DNA of 60,874 nucleotides from Mycobacteriales bacterium (GTDB taxonomy: Bacteria > Actinomycetota > Actinomycetes > Mycobacteriales > SCTD01). The notes under the pieces were generated by a model, which was not told the DNA's origin, did no database searches, and was given only the letters and a program-made list of their open reading frames with translations. The position numbers and the translations under genes were made by a program. Shown in pieces: positions 51,988 to 59,540 of this stretch. The stretch is from contig JAUJOY010000006.1 in NCBI GenBank assembly GCA_030447385.1, positions 141,405-202,278 on the forward strand. The letters run 5' to 3'. Within the stretch, counting starts at the first letter, position 1; the number at the start of each line of letters is the position of its first letter.

Positions 51988-52587
51988 TTACCGCGTACTA
52001 GGGCGCGCCTTCTCCGGGGTGGGCTGCCGGCGGGTGCTGAAGTAGACGGCCGCGCCGGCCAGGAACAACGCGACTCCCTGCCGCGCCCGCACCGGCGAGG
52101 ACCAGGGCCTGCGTGCTTGCCGAGCCCGCTTCCACCAGACCGACGGGACGGTTCGCGTCCGACTCGCCGATCGGCGCCCCAGCACCGGTGCGCCACCCGG
52201 GCCGGCCACGCTCACGAGGGCCCAGGTCGGGATGATCGCGACGTCGCCGTCCTCCGACGACTGCGTAGCCACCAGGACGTGGTTGCCGGGGGTGGCGTCG
52301 GCGGGGATCTGCACCGAACCCGCGAGCGCGTCCGTGTCCTGGTTGACCGGGAACGTGCCGAGGACGGGACCGTCGAGGGCGTCGAACCGGACCACGACCG
52401 GCAGGTCCGCGTTGTAGCTGATGCCACTGATCGCGACCGTCTCCCCGGCGCCGACCACCTGTGGGGTGGCGAGCAGGGTAGGACCGGCCACACACGCCCA
52501 CGCGGCCGCGCCGGCTACCAGTACACCCGTCAGCGCGGTGGTGCCGAGCACCACCAGCTTCCTACTCGTTCTCAGCGCTGTGCTCAT
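51988..52587 (-). CDS. Ig-like exported, membrane-anchored protein 1 (two compensating frameshifts)
   Basis: About 199 residues. The signal peptide ends in GAAAWACVAG. An Ig-like domain of about 100 residues follows (PQVVGAGETVAISGISYN; ATPGNHVLVATQSSEDGD), then a linker with ANRPVGLVEAGSASTQALV read in a neighbouring frame, a membrane helix (VALFLAGAAVYFS) and a basic tail. ATG at 52587 with GAGGAGCGA upstream. Its plan and wording match the protein at 53215, transcribed in the opposite direction from the same spacer. Function unknown. Confidence 0.7.
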   Translation of the reverse strand: MSTALRTSRKLVVLGTTALTGVLVAGAAAWACVAGPTLLATPQVVGAGETVAISGISYNADLPVVVRFDALDGPVLGTFPVNQDTDALAGSVQIPADATPGNHVLVATQSSEDGDVAIIPTWALVSVAGPGGAPVLGRRSASRTRTVPSVWWKRARQARRPWSSPVRARQGVALFLAGAAVYFSTRRQPTPEKARPSTR

Positions 52588-53013
52588 GGGAAGTCGCTCC
52601 TCGGGGAGATGCATTTCAGGCGCGTCAGCTGCGCGCTCCTCGTAGTAAAGCACTATCCCCCAAAGGAAAGGCCTCCGCCCGCATTCTTTTTGGAAACGGT
52701 CGGTCACGGACAGCGACGCCCCGCCTGATGCGGGCTCGTCCGTGCCGAAACAGTAGGTGAGGCCACTGCAGCCGGTGGATCATGTCGTCAGCTCTGTGTG
52801 CCCGGGAATGGGGGTCCGTGAGGCTCCACGAACCTCCTCGCGCGCCACCGCTGTCCCTGTTTCTGCCGCTCTGGGGGCAGCGGCCGCTAGCCGGGGGCGG
52901 ACCGCACCGACCGCCGGAGATTCCCGTGTGGGAGCGAATCCCGCCGACACCGGTAAAGGCAATAAACACATAGTGGGCCGAACCCGGCAAAGCCAGGTTT
53001 CACGCTCAATAGT

Positions 53014-53067
53014 AGATGTCAGAGACATCTGGTCTGACACATCTAGATGTCTGCCGACTAGATGTCT
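53014..53067. promoter_or_regulatory. Operator-like cluster of AGATGTC half-sites
   Basis: AGATGTC (53014) and GACATCT (53024) form an inverted repeat with a three-base centre. ACATCTAGATGT (53039-53050) is a perfect 12-base palindrome continuing as AGATGTCT. A further AGATGTCT is at 53060-53067. Five half-sites within 54 bases, 32 bases before the -35 element, suggest cooperative binding of a dimeric regulator. Confidence 0.65.
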
Positions 53068-53098
53068 CGCGCAGCTACCAAAATATTTCGCCGAATAC

Positions 53099-53127
53099 TT
53101 GTCTCGCTCTATTCGCTGTGGCATAGT
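53099..53127 (+). promoter_or_regulatory. Promoter of the Ig-like gene 2
   Basis: TTGTCT (53099-53104) and CATAGT (53122-53127) with a 17-base spacer. The start would be near 53134, giving a leader of about 80 bases that ends in a strong Shine-Dalgarno (TTGGAGGAAC). Confidence 0.55.
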
Positions 53128-53214
53128 CCTCTAGGGGCGACTTGGGCGATCTGTCCGGAAGCCGCAGTGGCTGGTGCAACCCGCTCCAGCACAACCAGTC
53201 TTGGAGGAACGGAC

Positions 53215-53803
53215 ATGACAGCCAAGAACAGGCTGGCGGTGCTTGTCGGCACCGCCGTCGCAGGGATGGCGCTGCTCGCGGGCACAGCCTTCGCGTGCAC
53301 GAACCTTGCGACCTTGAACCTCAGCACCGCCAGCGGCAGCGTCGGCGACACGGTCACCGTGACCGGCTCGTCCTTCCGTGTCGGCACGGCCAAGGCCCAC
53401 CATCCCGGTGGCCCTGAGTTGGAACAGCGCTGACGGCGCGCGGCTCGCCGACGTCACGCCGGACGCCGCTGGCAACATCTCGGCCACCTTCACCGTGCCC
53501 GAGGGCCAGGCCGGCTACTACGTGATCTTCGCGACCCAGCGTGACGCCAAGGGTGTCGACGCCTACGGCACGCCGGCTCGTGCGGCGTTCCAGATCCTCG
53601 GCGCGAACGGCGAGTCGGTCATCGCCAACCCGAGCACCCAGACACCGGTCGCCACCAGCGGCTCCGGCAATGGCATCCTCGCCCTGACCGTCGGCCTCGG
53701 TGTCGCTGGTCTGGCGCTGTTCGCCGCTGGCTTCGTGTCCTTCGCTCGCCAGGCCCGTCGTCGCGAGGTCCCGGTTGCTGCCAAGGTGCGCGGTAGCGAG
53801 TAG
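53215..53803 (+). CDS. Ig-like exported, membrane-anchored protein 2 (one frameshift)
   Basis: About 196 residues. The signal peptide (LVGTAVAGMALLAGTAFAC) ends at a Cys, as in its paralogue. The Ig-like domain has LSTASGSVGDTVTVTGSSF, then after a shift near 53395 VALSWNSADGARLADVTP and ATFTVPEGQAGYYVIFATQ. A Ser/Thr linker, one helix (ILALTVGLGVAGLALFAAGF) and the tail RQARRREVPVAAK complete it. It resembles cell-surface proteins in which an IPT-like fold is displayed from a membrane anchor. ATG at 53215 has an excellent Shine-Dalgarno, so it is probably well expressed. A terminator follows. Confidence 0.75.
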
Positions 53804-53841
53804 TAGATTCGTAGTTCCGTCTGACGTGGCACAGGTTCGAG

Positions 53842-53870
53842 ACGGGCGTCCCCTGCGGGGGCGCCCGTTT
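53842..53870 (+). terminator. Rho-independent-like terminator after Ig-like gene 2
   Basis: ACGGGCG pairs with CGCCCGT, extended by CCCC/GGGG around a short loop, and is followed by TTTC. It lies 38 bases after the stop codon. It is the best terminator in the window. Confidence 0.75.
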
Positions 53871-53886
53871 CGCGCGCCCGCAGGAG

Positions 53887-55581
53887 TTGGACGAACAGAT
53901 GGGACAGCGGGTGCTGAAGATCGTGTCCAGGGATGGGGCGGCGTTGCGCCGGCGATCGTGGATCGGTGCGACGCGTCGTGTTGATCGTGGTGATGGGGTG
54001 CCGCCGGGTGCTCCGGCGGTTCGTCGCAGGTGCCGCCCCCTGTCGAGCGGGCGGCGCAGCAGGTGCTCCGGGTCGCCGTGGGTGACGACGAGTTCCTCGG
54101 CGGGCCGCCGCCCGTGGCCAACCTCGGGCTGCTGGTCGACGGTCTCAACCCGGGGATCTTCGAGACGCTCACCGTGGTGACGCAGAACTTCGGTCTACGG
54201 CCCGGGCTGGCGCTTCGGTGGGAGGCCCGGTCGCCGACGATGTGGCGCTCGAGCTCCGGCCGGGTGTGCGCTTCCACGACGGCACACCGCTGACCGCCGC
54301 CGCGGTGGTCGAGTCCCTGCAGCGCGTGACCGGGGGCACCGAGGACGCGAGCGGGGAACAGGTGGCCCTGCGTGCCAGCCGACCCCGCGGGCTGGAAGCC
54401 GATTCGGCGACGGCCGTCGAGGAGCTCGTCGTCGAGATCGTGCTGTCCCAGCCCAACCTGCGCCTTGCCGAGCAGTTCGCGAACCCGCGGATGGCGGTGC
54501 TCGCTCCGGGCACGGAGGCGGGCGATGGGGAGCACGCCCGCACTGACCCCTACCGGCACCGGGCCCTTTCCGCTTCGCGACCTACCGCCCCGGGGTCGAC
54601 CTCGAGGTGCGCGCCAATCCGGACTACTGGGACGGCGCTCCGGAGCTGGAGACGATGCTGTTCCGCTTCGGCGCCGAGCGCGACGCGAGCCGCTTGCTCG
54701 CCACCGGCGCGGTCGACGCGGTGGGCTACATCGAGGCCGGCCTGCTCGCCAACGTGTCGGGAACTGCCGACCGGCAGAGCATGTCCGCGGCAGCGCGCTC
54801 GGCGTTCCTGCTGCTCAACCGTGGCGGCGTGCAGCAGTGGTCGACCCTCCAGGAGGATCCGGTGCGCGAGGCGGTCGTCATGGGGCTCGACCGCGAGACG
54901 ATCGTTTCGGCTGCCTGGCCGGGTCGGACCGAACCGAGCGACACGGTGATCCCGGCTGTCGTGCTCGGGGCCGCTGGGGAACAGGTCCGTCCGCCAGCTG
55001 TCGATGTGACGGCGGCCAAGGCGCTGCTGGACGACGCTGGCTGGGTGCGCGGTGCGGACGGCGTCCGGCAACGCGAGGGCAGTCGCCTCGAGCTCGACAT
55101 CCTGGTGCGTCGCCCGGCCGACGGGCTGCCCGCCGCCGAGCAGGAGATCCGCAAACAGCTCACCTCGCTCGGCATCGGCGCGAGGACGATGCCGCCCGCC
55201 GGCACCTCGACGCCGTTGCAGCGGGTCAACGCGGCGACCTTCGATCTGTTCGTCGACCTGCGCCCGCAGGACGACGCTAACCCCTGCGCGCTCTGCCGCT
55301 TCTTCACCATCGGCCCTGGAGGTGACCTCACTGTCTCCGGCGTCGTGGGGGCGGGAGCGGCTGCTGACGCGTTGTACGAGCAGGTGCATGTCGCGCCGTC
55401 GGTCGACACGGTCCGCCGGCTGGCCACCGAGCCTGCTGGAGGTGGCGGTCAAGGACGAGGCCGTGGTCCTGCCGCTGGCGGCGCTGCCCAATCCGTGGCT
55501 GCTGTCCTCCCAGGTGCGGGCTTCGAACCAGCGGCGATCGGCGGCGCTCAGACATGGCAGAACGTCTTCCTGTCGCGCTGA
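53887..55581 (+). CDS. Peptide-type ABC solute-binding lipoprotein (at least five frameshifts)
   Basis: About 563 residues of family 5 (OppA/DppA type). TTG at 53887 with GCAGGAG upstream; a signal peptide whose hydrophobic part is split by indels near 53975-54000, and a lipobox giving AAGCSGGSS. Then come VANLGLLVDGLNPGIFETL, LELRPGVRFHDGTPLTAAAV, a GTGPF turn, RANPDYWDGAPELE and PVREAVVMGLDRETI, all typical landmarks of the fold. An unusual PCALCRFF pair of cysteines is near residue 460. No permease or ATPase genes lie near, so it is an orphan receptor, or the other subunits are outside. It overlaps the convergent propeller gene. Confidence 0.78.
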
Positions 55582-57113
55582 CGGCCGGCCGGACCGGCTC
55601 GCCAGGTGCCGCGGGTGTGGCGCGGGCACGGCGCCGGAGCAACCACGTGCCCGCGGCGCCGACCACGCACCAGAACGGCCAGGACCGGCAGCAGTACGCT
55701 CAGCCGACCACCGGAGCCGAGACTGACTGTGGCGCCGAAGACGTCCTGCCGACCGGTGTCCGGGTTGCCCAGGCGCGTGTCGGTCCAGGCCGCGTAGGCC
55801 CCGTTGTCGTTGCTGGTCAGGCCGAGGCGGGTCCCGAAGTCGGTTCCGTAGGCCGGGCCGAACGTGGGTCCGACACTCGAGTCGAAGGCCACCGAGGAGA
55901 CCCGCCGGTTGGTGAAGGTGCCTGCCTCGTCGTCGGAGGACGCGAGATAGACGTCCGTCTCGTGTTCGCCGGGATCGGCCCGTCGATCGTAGAAGAGCAC
56001 GTCCACCCGGCCCCCGGGCGCGACCGACAGGCGGGGAGGTACTGCGCCGTGCCGTCCCCAGCCGCATTGTCGTTGACCCGCGCGGGCTCCGACCAGGTGG
56101 CGCCGCCGTCCGCGGAACGGCGAACCAGGACGTCCTCGTCGCCCCCCCGCCCGTCGGTCCACGCGACATAGAGCGCGCCGTCGGGTCCGGCGGCCAGCGA
56201 CGGGAAATCGGGCAGGAACACCAGGAACCGCTTGGACGGGACCAGGTTCGGCTCGACCTCGACTCCGGTGGCGAAGCTCTGCCCGCCGTCGTCGGAGCGG
56301 GTCACGACGAGGGCGAAGGGGTCCTCGGCGACCGGCCCTTCCAGTCCCTCGAAGTCGCGCCGGTTGTTGCAGCAGGTCCTCGTAGAGCACGACCAGAGCG
56401 CCGTCGGCGTCGATCACCGGGCTGGCCGCACCGACCCGCTCGCGGTCGGCGTCGCTGACCGGCACGGGAGCGGAGAAGGTCCGGCCGTCGTCGGTCGACC
56501 GGGCGGCGACGATCCGCGCGGACCGGCCAGCTGGTTCAGGCCGACGGCCTCGGCGGCGAGCCAGATCAGGTGCACGGTTCCTTCCGGGTCGACGGCGATC
56601 CGTGGCTGGAACGTCAGCTCCCCGGCCACCTCGACCGGCGGGTCCAGCGTTCGACCGCCGTCGAAGGACCGGGCGAGCCACAGGGCGCCCGGTGTGTTTC
56701 CGTTGCCCTCCAGCGAGACGTACAGCACGTAGAGGGTGCCGTCCGGGCCGAACGCAGCATCCGGCGCGAAGGGGCACGGCGTGCGCTCCGGCGAGGCGGC
56801 GCAGGCCGGTGTGCCGGCCGGGCAGCGGCAGTGCGGTCGGCTGCCAGGTCGTACCGCCGTCCTCGCTCCCATCATCGCCGAGAACCCCGGGGCGATCGAT
56901 GCGGTGGGTGACGACGAGGTGATCGCCGTCGTCGGGGTCACGCACCACGTTCGGCGAGTTGTTGACCGTGATCACGCCGGGCGGGTTGATCAGGGTGTTG
57001 GTGCCGACGACGCTCTCGCCACCCCCGCCGGCGAACACCAGGGCGGCACCGATCGCCACCACCAGACCCAGGGCCATCCCTGCCGCCCCGACCGAGCGTC
57101 TCGTGTTCTTCAC
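55548..57113 (-). CDS. Second Asp-box (BNR) propeller protein with anchor (about five frameshifts)
   Basis: About 520 residues. GTG at 57113, signal segment (GMALGLVVAIGAALVFAGGG), then a propeller with SEDGGTTW, SFDGGRTL, STDDGRTF, SDDGGQSF, SADGGATW and a last SDDEAGTF blade, and the end VLLPVLAVLV plus VVGAAGTWLLRRRARA, read in two frames, as a membrane anchor with basic tail. Blade ends such as LYVAWTDGRGGDEDV and YAAWTDTRLGNPDTGRQDVF are typical of exo-alpha-sialidase-like proteins without proven enzyme activity. The C-terminal coordinates are uncertain because of a shift near 55640. It is probably the paralogue of the protein at 50032. Confidence 0.72.
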   Translation of the reverse strand: MKNTRRSVGAAGMALGLVVAIGAALVFAGGGGESVVGTNTLINPPGVITVNNSPNVVRDPDDGDHLVVTHRIDRPGVLGDDGSEDGGTTWQPTALPLPGRHTGLRRLAGAHAVPLRAGCCVRPGRHPLRAVRLAGGQRKHTGRPVARPVLRRRSNAGPAGRGGRGADVPATDRRRPGRNRAPDLARRRGRRPEPAGRSARIVAARSTDDGRTFSAPVPVSDADRERVGAASPVIDADGALVVLYEDLLQQPARLRGTGRAGRRGPLRPRRDPLRRRRAELRHRSRGRAEPGPVQAVPGVPARFPVAGRRTRRRALCRVDRRAGGRRGRPGSPFRGRRRHLVGARAGQRQCGWGRHGAVPPRLSVAPGGRVDVLFYDRRADPGEHETDVYLASSDDEAGTFTNRRVSSVAFDSSVGPTFGPAYGTDFGTRLGLTSNDNGAYAAWTDTRLGNPDTGRQDVFGATVSLGSGGRLSVLLPVLAVLVRGRRRGHVVAPAPCPRHTRGTWRAGPAGRQRDRKTFCHV

Positions 57114-57229
57114 CGGACGAAACGTAGCCCACTCGCGTCGCCCTCCCGGTAGATGTGAATTGCACCTACACGCCGTCGGATCCAGCCTCGTATGGTGGGT
57201 CGTTACTCGGCGGAAGGGGCGGCGGCGCG

Positions 57230-58014
57230 ATGGGAAGCACCATCGGCCCCGGCCGGGCCGCCCAGGTCCGTCCGACCGCTGAAAGTGGCGATCGTAGGCA
57301 GGGCGAGGTGGGCAAGTCCGTCGTCTCGGCGACGCTGGCGCGGACACTCGCGCGCCGCGGCCAGGGACGTCCTGGCCGTCGACCTCGACCCGAACCCGGG
57401 CCTCGCGTACAGCCTCGGTCTTGCTCCAGTGATGCCAGGCTACCCCGAGACCACCATCGAGGTCGGGTGGCCTCTACGGCTGGGGGCCGGCCCCCGAGGT
57501 GGATCTGGCAACCAGGGGCCGCGCTGCTCAGCCGGCTGGCGCCCGACAAGCGTGCGCTATCTGAGCCCTGGCAAGATCGAGCGGCAAGACCGTGAACAAG
57601 AGCGAGGTCAAGCGCTGCCTCGGCACCGTGCGGCTGCTCGTCGACCACCTCACAGCGCCCTGGGACATCGTGGCCGATCTCGAGGCTGGCACCACGACAC
57701 CGTACGAAAGGGTATGCCCGTTCGCCGAGGTGATCGTGGTGCTGGCCACCGGATCGTGGCGCTCCTGCCTCGCGGCCCGCCGGCTCTGCGCGCTGCTGCC
57801 CTCGGTGCCGCTCGTGGTGGTCGCCAGCAAGACCGCTGCCGGTGCCAGCGACGCTGCGCGGTGGGGACTGCCGGTGCAGCACCACATTCCCTTCGACCCA
57901 GAGGTCGCGGCTGCCGAGCGCCGCGGTCTTTCCCCGCTAGATGTCTGTCCTGATGCACCCGCCCTGTCGGCCGTTGCAAGCCTCGCCGACCTGCTATTGA
58001 AGGTGGCCCCATGA
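57230..58014 (+). CDS. CooC/MinD-like P-loop ATPase 2 (about three frameshifts)
   Basis: About 260 residues. After a Gly/Pro-rich head comes LKVAIVG in one frame, GEVGKSVVSATLARTLARRG in another (Walker A with Glu in place of the second Gly), and DVLAVDLDPNPGLAYSLGLA in the first again. From 57592 the frame is intact: HLTAPWDIVADLEAGTTTPY, VIVVLATGSWRSCLAARRLC and a C-terminal helix LASLADLLLKVAP-like. The changed P-loop may still bind ATP through GKS. The CxC metal pair of CooC is not seen. The stop overlaps the next ATPase by four bases. The start is uncertain; 57230 is the ATG that best fits. Confidence 0.7.
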
Positions 58015-58799
58015 AGATCGTCATCACCGGCAAGGGCGGTGCCGGCAAGACCACGATCGCCGGTGCGCTGGCTCGTCCTCGCTTCCGCCGGACACGCGGT
58101 GGTCGCCCTCGACTGCGACCCCAACCCGATGCTGGGCATCACCCTCGGCTTCGGTCCCGAGCGGACCGAGGCGGCGCCGGCAGTGCTGAACATGCTGGTG
58201 GAGATGGGTCACACCCACAACGACCCGGACCCGATCCTGAGGGCCTGCTCGAACAGTTCGGGGTCGAAGGTGCGGACGGGTTGCGCCTGTTGACCGTCGG
58301 GCGGGTGGAGCAACTCGAAGGCGCGTGCGTGTGCTGCGGCTCGCACAGCACGACCCGCAAGCTTTTCAGCAACCTGCCGCACGAGGGCCGCATCGTCCTG
58401 GCTGAAAGCAGGCCGGACTGAACGACCTGATGCAGGCGCACCCCGGACGGCAGGACGTGGTCGTCGCCGTGGCTGAGCCCAGCGCCAAGGGCGTCGAGAT
58501 CGTCCGCCGCGCCTGTCGATCTCCGGGCCGCTGGGCGTCAGTCGGCTGGTCGCGGTGCCAACCAGGCCAGCGCTGCAGGCGCAAGGCCTGTCCCGCGTCA
58601 CGGCGTCCCGGCGTTCAGCCGTTCCCGGAGACCCGGCGAGGTAGCAGCGGCCGACTCCACGAGGAGTTCGGCGCCGTACGACGCGACCGTCCTCGCCCGC
58701 CGTACTGGCCATCAGGAAGCTGGTCGGCCTGCTCGATGTGCCCAAGCGCCCGGCGATGGAGCAGCCACTGCCGCTTCGTGAGTCGCTGCCGGGGTCTGA
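58011..58799 (+). CDS. CooC-like P-loop ATPase 3 with CxCC motif (about five frameshifts)
   Basis: About 262 residues. MKIVITGKGGAGKTTIAGAL gives a canonical deviant Walker A. The frames then alternate: HAVVALDCDPNPMLGITLGF, LLEQFGVEGADGLRLLTVG, QLEGACVCCGSHSTTRKLF, and ISGPLGVSRLVAV-like strands near 58530. The CVCC motif is at the place where CooC binds nickel through a CxC pair, so this member may be the metal-carrying one of the three. The ATG overlaps the stop of ATPase 2, so the two may form a heterodimer. The 3' end is approximate (TGA at 58797, or TAG at 58811, depending on the frame). Confidence 0.72.
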
Positions 58800-58810
58800 G
58801 CGCAGGCATA

Positions 58811-58816
58811 TAGCGT
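58811..58816 (+). promoter_or_regulatory. -10 element of a leaderless promoter (hydrolase)
   Basis: TAGCGT ends 6 bases before the ATG at 58823 with no Shine-Dalgarno; identical hexamer to that of the receiver gene at 5834. Confidence 0.45.
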
Positions 58817-58822
58817 GGCGGC

Positions 58823-59533
58823 ATGCCCGACATCCGCGCCAACACGGTGCTGCCGGCCCGCCGGCGCGACGTCCTGCTGCACACGGCCGACGGCCTGGAG
58901 CTGGTGGGTGAGCTCGCCTTGCCGCTCCGGCGCGACCCGGTGGCGACGCTGGTGTGCTTGCATCCGCTGCCGACCGAGGGCGGCTTCATGGACAGCCACC
59001 TGCTGCGCAAGGCCGCCTGGCGGCTGCCCGCCCTCGCCGACCTGGCTGTCCTTCGGTTCAACACCCGGGGTACGACGAGCCCCCGCGGGACCAGCCAGGG
59101 CAGCTTCGACGGCGGGACCGGCGAGCGGCTTGACGTGGCGGCCGCTCTGGACCTGTGCGAGGCCGAGGACCTGCCCGCGATCTGGCTGCTCGGGTGGTCG
59201 TTCGGCACCGACCTCGCGCTGATCTGCGGCGGTGACCCGTCGGTGGTCGGAGCTGTCCTGATCAGCCCGCCGCTGCGCTTGTCCACCGCAGCGGACCTCG
59301 CGGCGTGGGCCAACTCCGGCAAGCCCCTGACGGCTGTCGTGCCCGAGCACGATGACTTCCTCGTGCCGGCGGAGGCCCGGGAGCGCTTCGCGGCCGTGCC
59401 GCAGGCCGAGGTGGTCGCGGTGCCGGGCGCCAAGCACCTGCTCGTCGGCTACGCGGAGAGGGCTCTCGACGAGGTGGTGCGACGGGTCGCGCCGACAGCG
59501 GCTCCGCTTCCTCAGACGTACGTGGACGGCTGA
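58823..59533 (+). CDS. Alpha/beta hydrolase
   Basis: A 236-residue cytosolic hydrolase. It has the oxyanion strand LVCLHPLPTEGGFMDSH, FNTRGTTSPRG, the nucleophile elbow LLGWSFGTDLAL (Ser about 134), the acid region VVPEHDDFLVP, and the His in VPGAKHLLVGY. The triad appears complete, unlike in the protein at 47173. It resembles small esterase/CocE-like or YfhR-like enzymes; the substrate is unknown. The frame is intact. Confidence 0.88.
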   Translation: MPDIRANTVLPARRRDVLLHTADGLELVGELALPLRRDPVATLVCLHPLPTEGGFMDSHLLRKAAWRLPALADLAVLRFNTRGTTSPRGTSQGSFDGGTGERLDVAAALDLCEAEDLPAIWLLGWSFGTDLALICGGDPSVVGAVLISPPLRLSTAADLAAWANSGKPLTAVVPEHDDFLVPAEARERFAAVPQAEVVAVPGAKHLLVGYAERALDEVVRRVAPTAAPLPQTYVDG

Positions 59534-59540
59534 GCCCTGC

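Larger units (their letters stand above)
52588..53214. other. 627-base divergent regulatory spacer
   Basis: No gene that I can support. The part next to the plus-strand gene is clearly AT-richer than its surroundings (53005-53110), holds a cluster of AGATGTC half-sites and a good promoter, and separates two paralogous Ig-like genes. The left part (52640-52950) is unremarkable. Confidence 0.7.

Noticed and set aside
43038-58799. The ATPases as plasmid or chromosome partition proteins (ParA)
   Set aside because: The second motif is CooC-like (DxDPNPxLG), and there is no ParB gene or parS-like repeat nearby.
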